This document shows positions 8,309 to 17,230 of a stretch of 64,000 bases of DNA, in pieces. Below the pieces are notes generated by a model, which saw nothing but the letters and a program-made list of their open reading frames with translations, was not told the DNA's origin and ran no database searches. The stretch is from CAYREX01 sp964423505 (GTDB lineage Bacteria > Fermentibacterota > Fermentibacteria > Fermentibacterales > JCC-6). The translations under genes and the position numbers were made by a program. The number at the start of each line of letters is the position of its first letter. The first letter of the stretch is position 1. The DNA is taken from the NCBI GenBank assembly GCA_964423505.1, contig CAYREX010000001.1, forward strand, positions 1 through 64,000. Direction: 5' to 3'.

Positions 8309-10762
8309 TCAGTCAAGGAGGACCATGCTCCCGACCGTCCTCTGGTAGTCGTTCCCGAGGAGGAACACGTAGACGCCCGGGGGCAGCCTCTCACCGGCGC
8401 CGTTCGTTCCGTCCCAGAGTAGGGTGTGCTCGCCCTGCGCCCGGCTCTCCCCGCCCAGGTCGGCCACCAGCCTGCCGGTCATATCGTACACCGACACCTC
8501 CACCTCGCCCGCAACCGGGAGCCCGTAGGTCAACGTGACGTCGCCCCTGGAGGGGTTCGGCGCAAGGCTCACCAGGGTCAGTGACGGTGGCACCAGGCCC
8601 CCCGTTCCGGCATCGGCCACGCCGGTGACGGTGACATCGTCGATGTTCCATCCGCAGTAGTTCCAGCCCATGTTGGTGGGTCCCATCGTCCACCTGACCC
8701 AGACCTCGGGCTCGCCGTCGGCAAGACCCGAGATGTCCAGCACCTCACGTATCCAGGTTGAGTCGGTGGTGGCCGAGGAGGTGGGGTTGGTCCATACATC
8801 CGTCCAGTCCTCGCCGTCGGTGCTGACGCCGACGGTCGCCTCGTCGAAGCCGCGCTGCTGAACCCCCAGCCACCTCCAGTAGCCCAGGGAGACATCGTGC
8901 AGCTCCGAGCAGTCCAGGGGCCCGGCGGTCAGGTGGCGCTCGGGCATGTAGCTCCAGTAGTCGCCGGAGAGGTTGAAGCCGTAGACTCGGGAGCCGGTCC
9001 GGCCGGAGGCCGGGTCGGGGTTGCCGTGCTCCCCGCCCATGCCCAGGGGCACTCCGTGCTCCCAGCCATCGTCCGCCGACCAGCCGGGGTCGTTCTCCAT
9101 GTCCCACGCGAGTTGAACCGTGCCCCCTCCGACCAGCAGGGTGACGGGGACCACCTCGGCCGTGGTCGTGTCCGTCAGGTCGCGGAAGCTGAGGGTGGAG
9201 GAGTACGCCCCCGGCTCGAGTGCGGCCGCGTTGGCGTTGGGCGTGAGAACCAGCTCCGTCCTCTCTCCCGGGAGGAGTATACCGCTGGTGGGACCGCCCA
9301 GGTCCAGCCAGCTCACGTGCGGCTCCATGGAGACGCCGAAGGGGATCGAGCGTGGCTGGCGGCAGGTCATGCCCAGGGCTGCGGAGCAGGGGTCGAACGG
9401 GCCGCTCTCGTCTCCCCGGAAGACCAGGGAACCGGCGCCGTCGAGCACGAGGCCCCGGTCGAAGGTGTGCGCCTTCATGCAGAAGTTGGCGGTGCTGTCG
9501 ACCGTCGTGAGGTCGGTCCACCCGACGGCCGAGAGGAAGAAGCTCTCTCCCGGGGAGGCGGAGGACTCGACGATGGTCCTGTACTGGGCTCCCAGCAGCA
9601 CGGGGACGTCCGAGGTGCAGTCGTATGGCTGTCCCCCCTCGTCGAGGTCGAGCCGGATGCAGAACTCCTGTCCTCCGTCCAGGTAGACCGGCTCCTCCAG
9701 CTCGACAGTGTGGAGCCCGTTGTATCCGGCGGTACCCCTCACCTCCGAGAGCGTCGCTCCCGGTGATGTGCCGTCGAAGCCGTCGCATACCCGCACGGTG
9801 TACCGGGCGCTGTCCGCCGCCGTGAAGAAGCTGACCGCGGTGAGCATCTCCGGGGACCGGGCGGTGAAGACGTTCAGAGCGGACGTGGCGGTCTGGAGCG
9901 TGTCCCGCCAGCCGTGGTAGTCGTGGTAGTAGACGTTGTCGGGCTCCGTGGGCATCACGTCGACCAGGGAGACCGCGCCCATCTGGGGGTGATGCCCGGC
10001 GTGCCTGTCGTAGTAGGAGATCCAGAAGTAGCCGTCGTTGCCCCAGCCTGCGCCCCAGCTGTTCTTGCAGAGCCAGGCTCCCGGCTCCGGGGCCTGCGTG
10101 GTCAGGGTGTCGTCCCAGCCGATTATCGTCACGGCGTGGTTGGGGTCCAGCGGGCTGGAGGGCGGCTGGTAGTGGATGAAGTCCTGTATGAAGGAGCCGG
10201 AGGAGCAGAGGCATGTGCCCATCGCCCCGCCCTGCATTATCCTGGTCTTGACCTCGTCGATGTGCTCGAGCTCCTCCCCCACCGTGAGCCACTCGATGGT
10301 GGTCGGCCAGAAATAGACGTACGAGTCGAGGTGCCTCTCCGGAGGTGTGGCGAAGGACTGGCCGTCGACGTCCCGGACCGCCCCCTCCCCCCTGGAGAGA
10401 TAGGCGGCGGTCACCATGTAGTCCCCGCCCATGTGGACCTCCAGCCCGCCTCCGGTGGGGGGGTCTGTATCATCGTTGTTGTGACGGTTGAAGCCGTTCC
10501 ACCAGTCGAGGTGATACTCGGCAAGGTCCGGCTCGCCGACCTCGCCCGCCCCCTCCCACGCGCCGGTCATCATGAGGTTGCCCTCCATGGCGGCCATGGC
10601 GCCGAAGGTCCAGCAGGTGCCGCCCTGCTGGCTCTTCACCGAGGTGACGTAGCTCTCGCCGTCTACGTCCCTGAGGTCGAAGGTGAGCGGCAGCCCCCCA
10701 CCGGCGGCTGTCGATGTAAGAATCACTGCAATCGCCGCGGCGGCCGCTTCGGTGGTCTTCAT
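8309..10762 (-). CDS. secreted papain-like (C1) cysteine peptidase with FlgD-like C-terminal domain
   Basis: 817 residues from ATG 10762, chosen because MKTTEAAAAAIAVILTSTAAGG is a signal peptide and GGAGG lies ten bases upstream. The catalytic domain starts with TFDLRD and shows the full C1 set: oxyanion Gln (SQQGGTCWTFG, residues 44-54), Cys50, His209 in NHAVTIIGWDD and Asn234 in CKNSWGAGWGNDGYFWISYYD. Beta-rich accessory domains follow, including a stretch around residues 590-740 that looks like a carbohydrate- or protein-binding jelly roll. The end, VYDMTGRLVADL ... PPGVYVFLL ... SMVLLD, is the FlgD-like sorting tail. It is probably an extracellular or surface protease feeding a peptide-fermenting lifestyle (inference). 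Confidence 0.9.
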   Translation of the reverse strand: MKTTEAAAAAIAVILTSTAAGGGLPLTFDLRDVDGESYVTSVKSQQGGTCWTFGAMAAMEGNLMMTGAWEGAGEVGEPDLAEYHLDWWNGFNRHNNDDTDPPTGGGLEVHMGGDYMVTAAYLSRGEGAVRDVDGQSFATPPERHLDSYVYFWPTTIEWLTVGEELEHIDEVKTRIMQGGAMGTCLCSSGSFIQDFIHYQPPSSPLDPNHAVTIIGWDDTLTTQAPEPGAWLCKNSWGAGWGNDGYFWISYYDRHAGHHPQMGAVSLVDVMPTEPDNVYYHDYHGWRDTLQTATSALNVFTARSPEMLTAVSFFTAADSARYTVRVCDGFDGTSPGATLSEVRGTAGYNGLHTVELEEPVYLDGGQEFCIRLDLDEGGQPYDCTSDVPVLLGAQYRTIVESSASPGESFFLSAVGWTDLTTVDSTANFCMKAHTFDRGLVLDGAGSLVFRGDESGPFDPCSAALGMTCRQPRSIPFGVSMEPHVSWLDLGGPTSGILLPGERTELVLTPNANAAALEPGAYSSTLSFRDLTDTTTAEVVPVTLLVGGGTVQLAWDMENDPGWSADDGWEHGVPLGMGGEHGNPDPASGRTGSRVYGFNLSGDYWSYMPERHLTAGPLDCSELHDVSLGYWRWLGVQQRGFDEATVGVSTDGEDWTDVWTNPTSSATTDSTWIREVLDISGLADGEPEVWVRWTMGPTNMGWNYCGWNIDDVTVTGVADAGTGGLVPPSLTLVSLAPNPSRGDVTLTYGLPVAGEVEVSVYDMTGRLVADLGGESRAQGEHTLLWDGTNGAGERLPPGVYVFLLGNDYQRTVGSMVLLD

Positions 10763-10811
10763 GGCTGAGGCGCCTCCAGTCCTGTTCGTGCGGGATGGGC
10801 GGCCAGACCGA

Positions 10812-10840
10812 ACGATACGCAGGTCCGTCCTGTCGCACAA
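10812..10840 (-). promoter_or_regulatory. candidate promoter for the C1 peptidase gene
   Basis: On the minus strand, TTGTGC (10840-10835), a 17-bp spacer and TATCGT (10817-10812) stand 50 bp before the ATG at 10762. Spacing is ideal and both hexamers are partial sigma-70 matches. Confidence 0.4.
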
Positions 10841-10914
10841 TGACGACGGCGGACCGGAGGTTCCGGGTGGAGATGCCCGGTGGGAGGCGGCGGACTACTG
10901 CGGGGTTGTCGTCT

Positions 10915-11637
10915 TTACACCGCGCTTGTCATCCTGAGAAATCTGCCGGCAACCCGGAGGTGAGCCCTGTCCGCCGGGTCGAAGAGCCCGGTCTCCACAA
11001 GCACGCGGAGGCCGTCCGTCGCGCCCGGCTCCTCCTTCATGACCTCGAGGAGGGAGTTGTCGGAGAGGACCTCCCCGATGGGGCCCCAGCAGACTATCTC
11101 GCACCAGCAGCGCTGGTGGAAGCCGGACATGTTGTTGTAGGCCTGCCTCATCGCGGCCAGCTCGTCTCGGGTGCAGCTGCCCCGGCCGAGGCACTCGTCC
11201 ATCATGGACATGAGCTCCTCCGCCACCAGCGCGGTGGAGTACTCCGTCGCGTCCAGGAGGCGCTCCAGCGGGAGGCCGGCCGCGGGGCCGGTGATGTCGG
11301 CCGCCTCGGCTAGGCGCCATGGCACCCTCATCCACCTGTAGAACGCCAGGCACTCCATGGATGAGCCGAAGGTCTCGTTGACGAACACCGTGTGCTCCCG
11401 GCCGCCGAAGCCGAGTCCGCTGCGAACGTACGAGAGATGCCTGGCGCAAAAGGCGCCCGGCCCGGGCTCGCCCGAGGCGCAGCGGGCAGGGTCCGGCCTC
11501 TCTCCCCTCTCCCACATCTCCCTGAAACGCGATACGAAGCCGCCGGCTGTCTCCGGGTGCTCCCCCATGGGAGCTTCCCTGCCGCAGGCGGCCCCGTCCA
11601 GGGCCCTCTCTCTCCACCACCCGCTCGATGAGCTCAT
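10915..11637 (-). CDS. conserved-looking protein of unknown function, 240 aa
   Basis: I do not recognise the family. ATG at 11637 is preceded by AGGGAGG at six bases, which decides the start against longer readings. The protein is soluble, helical and rich in aromatic and cysteine residues, for example FCARHLSYVRSGLGFGG, AYNNMSGFHQRCWCEIVCWGPIGEVL and a C-terminal DPADRAHLRVAGRFLRM. No signal peptide or membrane segment is visible. It might be a small-molecule sensor or a metalloprotein, but no known metal-binding signature is clear. It is divergent from the YhaM-like gene, with a promoter candidate at 11733-11761, and stands alone as a transcription unit. Confidence 0.7.
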   Translation of the reverse strand: MSSSSGWWRERALDGAACGREAPMGEHPETAGGFVSRFREMWERGERPDPARCASGEPGPGAFCARHLSYVRSGLGFGGREHTVFVNETFGSSMECLAFYRWMRVPWRLAEAADITGPAAGLPLERLLDATEYSTALVAEELMSMMDECLGRGSCTRDELAAMRQAYNNMSGFHQRCWCEIVCWGPIGEVLSDNSLLEVMKEEPGATDGLRVLVETGLFDPADRAHLRVAGRFLRMTSAV

Positions 11638-11732
11638 GACCGACCTCCCTGAAAACTCCGTTGGCTTCCCTGCGAGTACAGGAGCAAGCGGCTTGCCAGG
11701 CCGCCGCGCTTCTGGTGAACGCCTGTACACGT

Positions 11733-11761
11733 ACACTATTCTGAGTGAGCCCGCCGGTCAA
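11733..11761 (-). promoter_or_regulatory. candidate promoter, minus strand
   Basis: TTGACC (11761-11756), a 17-bp spacer and TAGTGT (11738-11733) lie about 95 bp upstream of the ATG at 11637. The -35 is identical to that proposed at 2664 and 11916. Confidence 0.35.
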
Positions 11762-11915
11762 GTCGGCTTTTGAGCGCTCATCCGGAGAGATGTATGCCTC
11801 AGAATATGAGGCCTGCAGTCATTTCTGTAGGGGGCATGCGGCCGGAGCTGCCATCGGCGATGACGGCTCACACGGAGAGCGCTCCCCTTGCGGGAGGGGA
11901 GCCGGTGAGCCGCCG

Positions 11916-11943
11916 TTGACCGGAGGCGGCGCCGGTGTATGTC
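11916..11943 (+). promoter_or_regulatory. candidate promoter for the YhaM-like gene
   Basis: TTGACC (11916-11921), a 16-bp spacer and TATGTC (11938-11943) precede the ATG at 12006. The 11638-12005 gap between the two divergent genes otherwise shows only short dyads. Confidence 0.35.
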
Positions 11944-12005
11944 ATGTAACGTACGAAGTGGCTTTTGGTCATGAGCCGGGCCGAGCATGGAAGGAAGCTG
12001 AGCGC

Positions 12006-12965
12006 ATGGAGAGGTTCTTCGTCTCGGACGACGACAGGCGGGTGGCCAGGAGCGGCAACCGGTACGCGGTGCTGACCCTGAGGCGGCCCGACGGCACCGG
12101 GCTGGAGGCGAGGCTCTGGGACGGCGACGTCGAGGAGCTGGCCGGCAGGGTCGTGGAGATGGAGCTGCGGGACAGGCCGTTCAGGGGCAGGACCAGCTGG
12201 ATAGTCACCGAGCTCCGCGTGCCGGAGAACCAGGAGTGGCGGTGGGAGCCGCCGTCGGACGTCTTCCGCCCACCCCGCGACCACGGGTGGTACGTCTCGG
12301 AGCTCTCCCGGCTCCTCGAATCCATCGAGGACCCGGAGCTCGCCAGCGTGTGCAACAGCCTGATACGGGGCCACTGGGATGGCTACATCACCTCTCCCGC
12401 GGCCTCCTCCATACACAACGCCTACATCGGCGGCCTGCTGCTGCACTCCGTTCAGTCGGCCCTGCTCGGGATGCATCTCTGCGAGGTCTACGGCCGCTTC
12501 TTCCCGGTGCTCAGGCGTGACCTCGTCCTGGCCGGATGCCTGCTGCACGACTGGGGCAAGATGTTCGAGTACGAGACCGACCCCGGCTCCGGCAGCTTCG
12601 GCGGCAGGACCGAGGCCATGGTGACGGCCGGTCACATCTCGCTTGGCATCCAGGGTATAGCCAGGCTGTACCCCGGCAGCGACCCGCTGCCGCAGACGGT
12701 CTCGGACCTGATACACTGCGTGCAGTCGCACCACCTGATCCGGGAGTGGGGCTCCCCTACGGTCCCCGCCCTGCCGGAGGCCATGCTGGTGGCCTACGCC
12801 GACCATACGGACGGGAGGCTGCACACCGCTGCGGACCTGCTGCGGAACAACCCCGGCAGGGACATAGTGGACAATCCCTGGGACGCCGGCTCGGTGGTCA
12901 GGAGGCAGGGGGAGCCGCCTGCGGGAGACGGTCGGGAGACCGGTGACCAGGGCAACGGTTACTGA
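12006..12965 (+). CDS. YhaM-like 3'-5' exoribonuclease (OB-fold plus HD domain)
   Basis: 319 residues in the YhaM/CBF1 arrangement. An N-terminal OB-fold of about 75 residues (YAVLTLRRPDGTGLEARLWDG ... GRTSWIVTELRV) is followed by an HD hydrolase domain. The metal ligands are His147 (GGLLLHSVQ), His181-Asp182 (LLHDWGKMFEY), a later histidine in TAGHISLG, the SHH motif in VQSHHLI, and Asp in AYADHTDGR. Homologues are Mn2+-dependent 3'-5' exonucleases acting on RNA and, in some cases, ssDNA. ATG 12006 has GGAAGGA ten bases upstream. The nitroreductase gene follows after 12 bp, so they form an operon. Confidence 0.85.
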   Translation: MERFFVSDDDRRVARSGNRYAVLTLRRPDGTGLEARLWDGDVEELAGRVVEMELRDRPFRGRTSWIVTELRVPENQEWRWEPPSDVFRPPRDHGWYVSELSRLLESIEDPELASVCNSLIRGHWDGYITSPAASSIHNAYIGGLLLHSVQSALLGMHLCEVYGRFFPVLRRDLVLAGCLLHDWGKMFEYETDPGSGSFGGRTEAMVTAGHISLGIQGIARLYPGSDPLPQTVSDLIHCVQSHHLIREWGSPTVPALPEAMLVAYADHTDGRLHTAADLLRNNPGRDIVDNPWDAGSVVRRQGEPPAGDGRETGDQGNGY

Positions 12966-12977
12966 CGGGAGGCAGAT

Positions 12978-13514
12978 ATGAGCGAAGAAGGATTCATGGA
13001 CATCCTGCGGCGCAGGAGGAGCATAAGGAGCTACCGGGAGGAGCCGCTCCCGGACCGGGTAGTCGAGACCCTCGTGGAGGCCGTCCTGAGGTCACCCTCC
13101 TCGCGGGGGCTCAGCCCCTGGGGCTTCGTGTTCGTCGACGACGAAGATGTCATAGAGGAGCTGTCCCGCTGCAAGCAGCACGGGTCGGGCTTCCTCGCGG
13201 GAGCTCCGCTCGCGGTGGCCATCGCCGCGGACGAGTCGGTCTCGGACGTATGGATAGAGGACTGCTCGATAGCCGCCATCATCCTCCAGCTCCAGTGCGA
13301 GGACCTGGGGCTGGGCAGCTGCTGGGTCCAGGTCAGGCGCAGGCCCCACGACGGGGAGATGTCGGCCGAGGAGCACGTCCGGCAGACGCTGGGCCTGCCG
13401 GAGGACTTCAGGGTCCTCTGCATCGTCGGTATCGGTTACCCCGACGAGGAGAAGGAGCCGGTACCGGAGGAGAGGCTCTTCCACTCCAGGATACACCGTA
13501 ACGGCTGGAGGTAG
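12978..13514 (+). CDS. nitroreductase-family FMN oxidoreductase (short form)
   Basis: 178 residues. It begins with MDILRRRRSIRSYREEPLP, the FMN-phosphate-binding arginine cluster of the family, then RSPSSRGLSPWGFVFVDD. The second half has SIAAIILQLQCEDLGLGSCWVQ and LGLPEDFRVLCIVGIGYPDE, which line the flavin and the dimer interface. Substrates of the family range from quinones and nitro compounds to cofactors; this one cannot be assigned. GGGAGG sits before the ATG. It is co-transcribed with the YhaM-like gene (12-bp gap). A second, longer nitroreductase-family protein is encoded at 19656-20444. Confidence 0.88.
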   Translation: MSEEGFMDILRRRRSIRSYREEPLPDRVVETLVEAVLRSPSSRGLSPWGFVFVDDEDVIEELSRCKQHGSGFLAGAPLAVAIAADESVSDVWIEDCSIAAIILQLQCEDLGLGSCWVQVRRRPHDGEMSAEEHVRQTLGLPEDFRVLCIVGIGYPDEEKEPVPEERLFHSRIHRNGWR

Positions 13515-13542
13515 CGGAGGCCCTCCCGGGCCGCGGCGCGGG

Positions 13543-15054
13543 TCAGTCCACCACGACGAGGCCGCAGCCGAGCTCGCCGCCGGTGCCTGCGGCATGCAGG
13601 ACGTAACAGCCGGCGGGCCAGCCGGAGACGTCCAGGCGGACATCGCCGGTCGATGTCCCGGCGTCGAGCACCAGCCTGCCGGACAGGTCGTACGCCCTGA
13701 GCCGCCATGTGCCCTCCGGCAGCGCCACGATGGCGTTCCCGACAGCCGGGCTGGTGACGGACATCGACCCTGCCCCCCCTTCCGGCGAGGCCTCTACGCC
13801 GGTGCAGGTGCTGCAGAGCAGGGCCCACGCATGGTGGGGCTCCCCGGTCTGGTCCTGCAGCCCGGCCATCACAACCGGTGCGTCCGGTCCGAGCCCCTGC
13901 TCCAGGGTCGTCACGTTGTAGACCCGCTCGTCGAAACCGTGCTCCCAGAGGAGCTGCCCGTCGAGCGCGGAGGTGAGGGTCACCCTGCGACCGTTCACGC
14001 TCCCGGAGGCGACCGCCGGTATAACCGAGTCCCTCCAGGGGAGAGAGCAGACCCAGGCCACGCTCCACGTGGTGGAGCCGCTGGGGAAGCTCCACAGGAT
14101 GGAGCCGTCGGCGCCGCTCAGGCACATCGTCCCGGAGTCGTCGGCGGCGAGAGCCAGCTCGGAGATGCCGTCACCGTCCAGGTCCGGGCCGGTCTCGATG
14201 TCGAGGAGGTACCCGCCCGGCGAGAGAGCCCAGAGCGAGTCGCCCCCGAGCCCGTAGCAGCGGACCTCGCCGTCGAAGGTGCAGCAGGCGACCCAGGGCA
14301 CGGTGTCGGAGCGGTCGACCGTAGTGACGCACATCACGTCTCCGCCCCCCTCCCGCTCCCAGAGTACGCCGCCTGAGGCGCCGTCCACCAGGACGAGCGT
14401 GCTCTCGGTGTAGGAGTTGCCACCTATCCCCAGGACGGCCTCCATGAACCCGTCGCCGGTGACGTCCGGCACCGCCATGACGTCCTCCACGGCGTCGTCC
14501 GCCCGTAGGGTCCAGAGGGTGTCGCCGGATGCCCCGTCCAGGCATGCGGCCAGGCCGGTGCCGGAGGAGCCGGTGGTCCCGAAGCCGGCAAGCAGCTCCG
14601 GAAGGGAGTCGCCGGTCATGTCCAGCGGTACCTCGGCACAGCAGTACCCCCACCCGGTCCCTCCCGGAACAGACTGGTAGGCGCTCCACTGCCAGATGAC
14701 GGCTCCGTCCGACCCCTCCACCAGCAGCACGCTCCTGGCCGGAGGCGCGTAGCCGCCGGGAGTGGCCAGAAGGACATCGCCGCGGCCGCTGCCGTTCATG
14801 TCCGGCAGCGCCAGCATACCCTCGTCCTGGTAGATGCCCTTGCACGAGGAGCTGGTCCACAAGGTGTCGCCGTCGGCCCCGGAGAGGCACCAGAGCGTCG
14901 GCTGGTCGTCCCAGAAGTTCAGGCCGCAGACCACCTCGGTAACGCCGTCCCCGTCCATGTCGCCGGGTGCGACGGAGGAGTAGACCCCTCCGCTGGTGAC
15001 GCCGGACCAGAGGACCTCGGGGGCGGCGGCCAGCAGCGCGATCAGCAGGATCAC
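13543..15054 (-). CDS. secreted FG-GAP/PQQ-like beta-propeller protein with FlgD-like tail
   Basis: 503 residues from GTG 15054, whose GTGA overlaps the stop of the upstream gene. MILLIALLAAAPEVLW is a short signal peptide. Repeats such as APGDMDGDGVTEVVCGLNFW, ALPDMNGSGRGDVLLA, VPDVTGDGFMEAVLGIGG and GPDLDGDGISELALAAD are calcium-binding FG-GAP/VCBS-type loops (DxDGDG). They alternate with PQQ-like GADGDTLWT strands, making one propeller. The C-terminus (LRAYDLSGRLVLDAG ... WPAGCYVLHA ... LVVVD) is the FlgD-like sorting tail. It is the last gene of a four-gene operon of secreted proteins. Probable role: extracellular adhesin or ligand binding (inference). Confidence 0.82.
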   Translation of the reverse strand: MILLIALLAAAPEVLWSGVTSGGVYSSVAPGDMDGDGVTEVVCGLNFWDDQPTLWCLSGADGDTLWTSSSCKGIYQDEGMLALPDMNGSGRGDVLLATPGGYAPPARSVLLVEGSDGAVIWQWSAYQSVPGGTGWGYCCAEVPLDMTGDSLPELLAGFGTTGSSGTGLAACLDGASGDTLWTLRADDAVEDVMAVPDVTGDGFMEAVLGIGGNSYTESTLVLVDGASGGVLWEREGGGDVMCVTTVDRSDTVPWVACCTFDGEVRCYGLGGDSLWALSPGGYLLDIETGPDLDGDGISELALAADDSGTMCLSGADGSILWSFPSGSTTWSVAWVCSLPWRDSVIPAVASGSVNGRRVTLTSALDGQLLWEHGFDERVYNVTTLEQGLGPDAPVVMAGLQDQTGEPHHAWALLCSTCTGVEASPEGGAGSMSVTSPAVGNAIVALPEGTWRLRAYDLSGRLVLDAGTSTGDVRLDVSGWPAGCYVLHAAGTGGELGCGLVVVD

Positions 15055-16205
15055 AGACCCACCACCACCTGGGCTTCTCCGCGGGAGCCCAGCGCGTCCG
15101 GCCCGAGCATGCCGGCCCATCCCTGCTGGGGGCCCGCCCATTCCTCGCTGACCTCCCCGAAGAGGACGAGCTCGCCCCCCTCGGCGGGCAGCAGCGTCCT
15201 GCACCTGCAGGCACCCTCCGTAACGATGCGGAGCGGCCCACCCTCCGGGACTCCACCCTCGAGCACCAGGACGTGGGTCTCCGAGTCGGAGCCGTCGGCC
15301 AGCATGTCGTGCCCCACCGCCAGGAGCGCATCCCCACAGCCCACCAGCCCGTAGAGGGCGGCGCCGGCGGCGTCCACATCCTCAGCGAGGGGCTCCCCGG
15401 TCACGAGGTCGAGCGCCGCGGTAACCGAGACCCCGGCCCTGTCCCCTCCGGCCGCCACGCAGATCGAGTCCCCCCGTATCGCCAGCGCCCTGCAGACGGT
15501 GGGATGCCCCGGGGGCCCGCCCCCGTACCTCCATACGACCCCGCCATCCGGGGTCACCCTCGTGACGAGGAAGGATGGCGTGGCTACGGCCATGCCCCCC
15601 AGCAGCATGTCGCCGCCCGGCAGCCGGACGACATCCATGAACCTGCGGACGTCCTCCCCCTCGAAGGTCCGGGAGGCCAGCTCCTCTCCCCCGGCGCCGT
15701 AGAGGCCGACCCATCCGTAGCCGGCCACTCCCAGCTCCACCATCTCCATGCCGCAGCAGACGAAGCCGCCGCCCGGAACCGGCTCGATATCCATGACCAC
15801 CCTGGGCCTGTCGCCCGAGAGCTCCAGCTCCCAGAGGCCGTTTCCGGCCGAATCCAGGGCGATGACGCGACCGGTCGCCCCCCTGAGCAGGTGTCTGGCG
15901 CCGGGAGAGAAGGAGCCGGCGTTGCCGGCCACCGCCAGCGTACCGTCCTCCAGGAGGGTGACCGCCATGAGCTCGGAGCTCTCCCCGGACCATGCGGTCA
16001 TGACCTCCCACACGACATCCAGGGCCTGGTCCATTCGGACCACCCAGCCGTCCTCCCCCGTGTACCCCACCGCTACCATGTCCCCGCCGGGAAGCCGAAG
16101 CGCGTCCCAGAAGCCGTCGCCGGCCCCCGGGATACCCGGGGCGACCTCCACCAGGGGCTGCATCATCAGCGCGGCCGTGAACACCGCGGCGTAGACCGGG
16201 CTCAT
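15051..16205 (-). CDS. secreted WD/kelch-like repeat protein, no sorting tail
   Basis: 384 residues. The N-terminus MSPVYAAVFTAALMMQPLVEVAPG is a weak signal peptide. The body has recurring 40-50-residue blades: DALRLPGGDMVAVGYTGEDGWVVRMD, AVTLLEDGTLAVAGNAG, IEPVPGGGFVCCGMEMV and VVRLPGGDMLLGGMAV. These are typical of 'delta-60'/kelch-like propellers that often start with a large gene family in FCB bacteria. Unlike its neighbour it ends without a FlgD-like domain, so it may be periplasmic or anchored through the operon partners. Its ATG forms an ATGA overlap with the stop of the gene upstream, and its own stop overlaps the GTG of the next gene. Confidence 0.72.
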   Translation of the reverse strand: MSPVYAAVFTAALMMQPLVEVAPGIPGAGDGFWDALRLPGGDMVAVGYTGEDGWVVRMDQALDVVWEVMTAWSGESSELMAVTLLEDGTLAVAGNAGSFSPGARHLLRGATGRVIALDSAGNGLWELELSGDRPRVVMDIEPVPGGGFVCCGMEMVELGVAGYGWVGLYGAGGEELASRTFEGEDVRRFMDVVRLPGGDMLLGGMAVATPSFLVTRVTPDGGVVWRYGGGPPGHPTVCRALAIRGDSICVAAGGDRAGVSVTAALDLVTGEPLAEDVDAAGAALYGLVGCGDALLAVGHDMLADGSDSETHVLVLEGGVPEGGPLRIVTEGACRCRTLLPAEGGELVLFGEVSEEWAGPQQGWAGMLGPDALGSRGEAQVVVGL

Positions 16206-17230
16206 GGCTCATCCTCCTCGACGGAAGGGTCGGAAGCGGTAGCGGCCGGCTCCACCTGGAGAAGCACGTAGGTCCATCCGGCCTCCCCCTCCGGGTGCTC
16301 CGCCATCAGCAGCAGAACGTCTCCCCCGGGCGTGCGGGTCATCGCCAGAGGCTCCTGCTGGTCGGGCCTCCCGATCACCGAGGTCCAGAGGACCCTCCCG
16401 CAGGGGCCGATGCGCATCAGGTAGGCGTCCTGCTCGGCCGGTGGCAGGAAGAAGCCGTCTTCCCTCTCCCACCCGGTGGCCCCCGCCACGAGCACGCCTC
16501 CGTCCGGCGCAGGGAGGAGGAGCTCGCCGGTGGAGTGGAAGCCCGGTCCGTCCATGACCCTCCACCGCATCCCGCCGGGCTCCATGCAGACCGTGAACAT
16601 GGAGAGGTCCATGCCCAGGCTGTCGGTCACTCCGGTGAGCACGACCGCGCCGTCGTCCAGTCTCACGGCGTCGGTCACTGCGTTCACCGGGCCGCCGGGG
16701 ATTGCGAGGTCGAACCTGAAGGAGACGACCCCGGAAGGGCGGACGAGGGCGCCGGCGCTGCGGCCCCCGTTGTCCGGACCGCCCACCGCCACGCAGCCGC
16801 CGTCGCCGGTCGGGAAGATGCAGAAGGCGACATCCTCCTCATGCCAGACGGAGTCGAGCGGGAGCGACCAGACCGTATCGCCCTCCGGGGAGAGCATGGT
16901 GACCGACCTGGTGAGCCATCCGAGGGAGTCAGTCTCCGTGCAGACGAGGCCGCCCCGACCTTCCGCGGGAACCGGCCCCTCTTCGACGGTGACCGAGCCG
17001 TCGCTGAGGGCGTAGGTCGCGCGGATGGGGCCCGACCCGGAAGGCGAGTCCAGGCAGAGCCAGACCGCTCCGTCACCGGTTACGGACAGGCCGGCGAAGG
17101 CCGCCTGCCTGTCGACCGCGAGCAGCTCGGTCCACTCCAGGCTCGCATCGCCCGATGCCCGGGCGGCGGGCGGGGCCGCCACCGCCGTCAGGGCGACGAG
17201 GAGCGGGAGCGTCGAGGCCACGCGCTTCAC
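16202..17230 (-). CDS. secreted beta-propeller-like protein (342 aa)
   Basis: GTG start at 17230 overlaps the stop of the upstream gene (GTGA). MKRVASTLPLLVALTAVAAPPAARASG is a clear signal peptide. The remainder shows the same blade pattern as the following gene: FCIFPTGDGGCVAVGGPDNGG, AVRLDDGAVVLTGVTDS, LLPAPDGGVLVAGATGW and AMTRTPGGDVLLLMAEH. They are therefore likely paralogues that function together. No sorting tail is present; the end is acidic (SDPSVEEDEP). Function is unknown. Confidence 0.7.
   Translation of the reverse strand: MKRVASTLPLLVALTAVAAPPAARASGDASLEWTELLAVDRQAAFAGLSVTGDGAVWLCLDSPSGSGPIRATYALSDGSVTVEEGPVPAEGRGGLVCTETDSLGWLTRSVTMLSPEGDTVWSLPLDSVWHEEDVAFCIFPTGDGGCVAVGGPDNGGRSAGALVRPSGVVSFRFDLAIPGGPVNAVTDAVRLDDGAVVLTGVTDSLGMDLSMFTVCMEPGGMRWRVMDGPGFHSTGELLLPAPDGGVLVAGATGWEREDGFFLPPAEQDAYLMRIGPCGRVLWTSVIGRPDQQEPLAMTRTPGGDVLLLMAEHPEGEAGWTYVLLQVEPAATASDPSVEEDEP

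Noticed and set aside
6344..8422. 692-codon open frame on the plus strand opposite the PEP/pyruvate-binding gene
   Set aside because: Its translation is repetitive in Gly, Val, Arg, His and Leu with no domain, as expected for the antisense of a GC-rich gene. The minus-strand frame has clear motifs.
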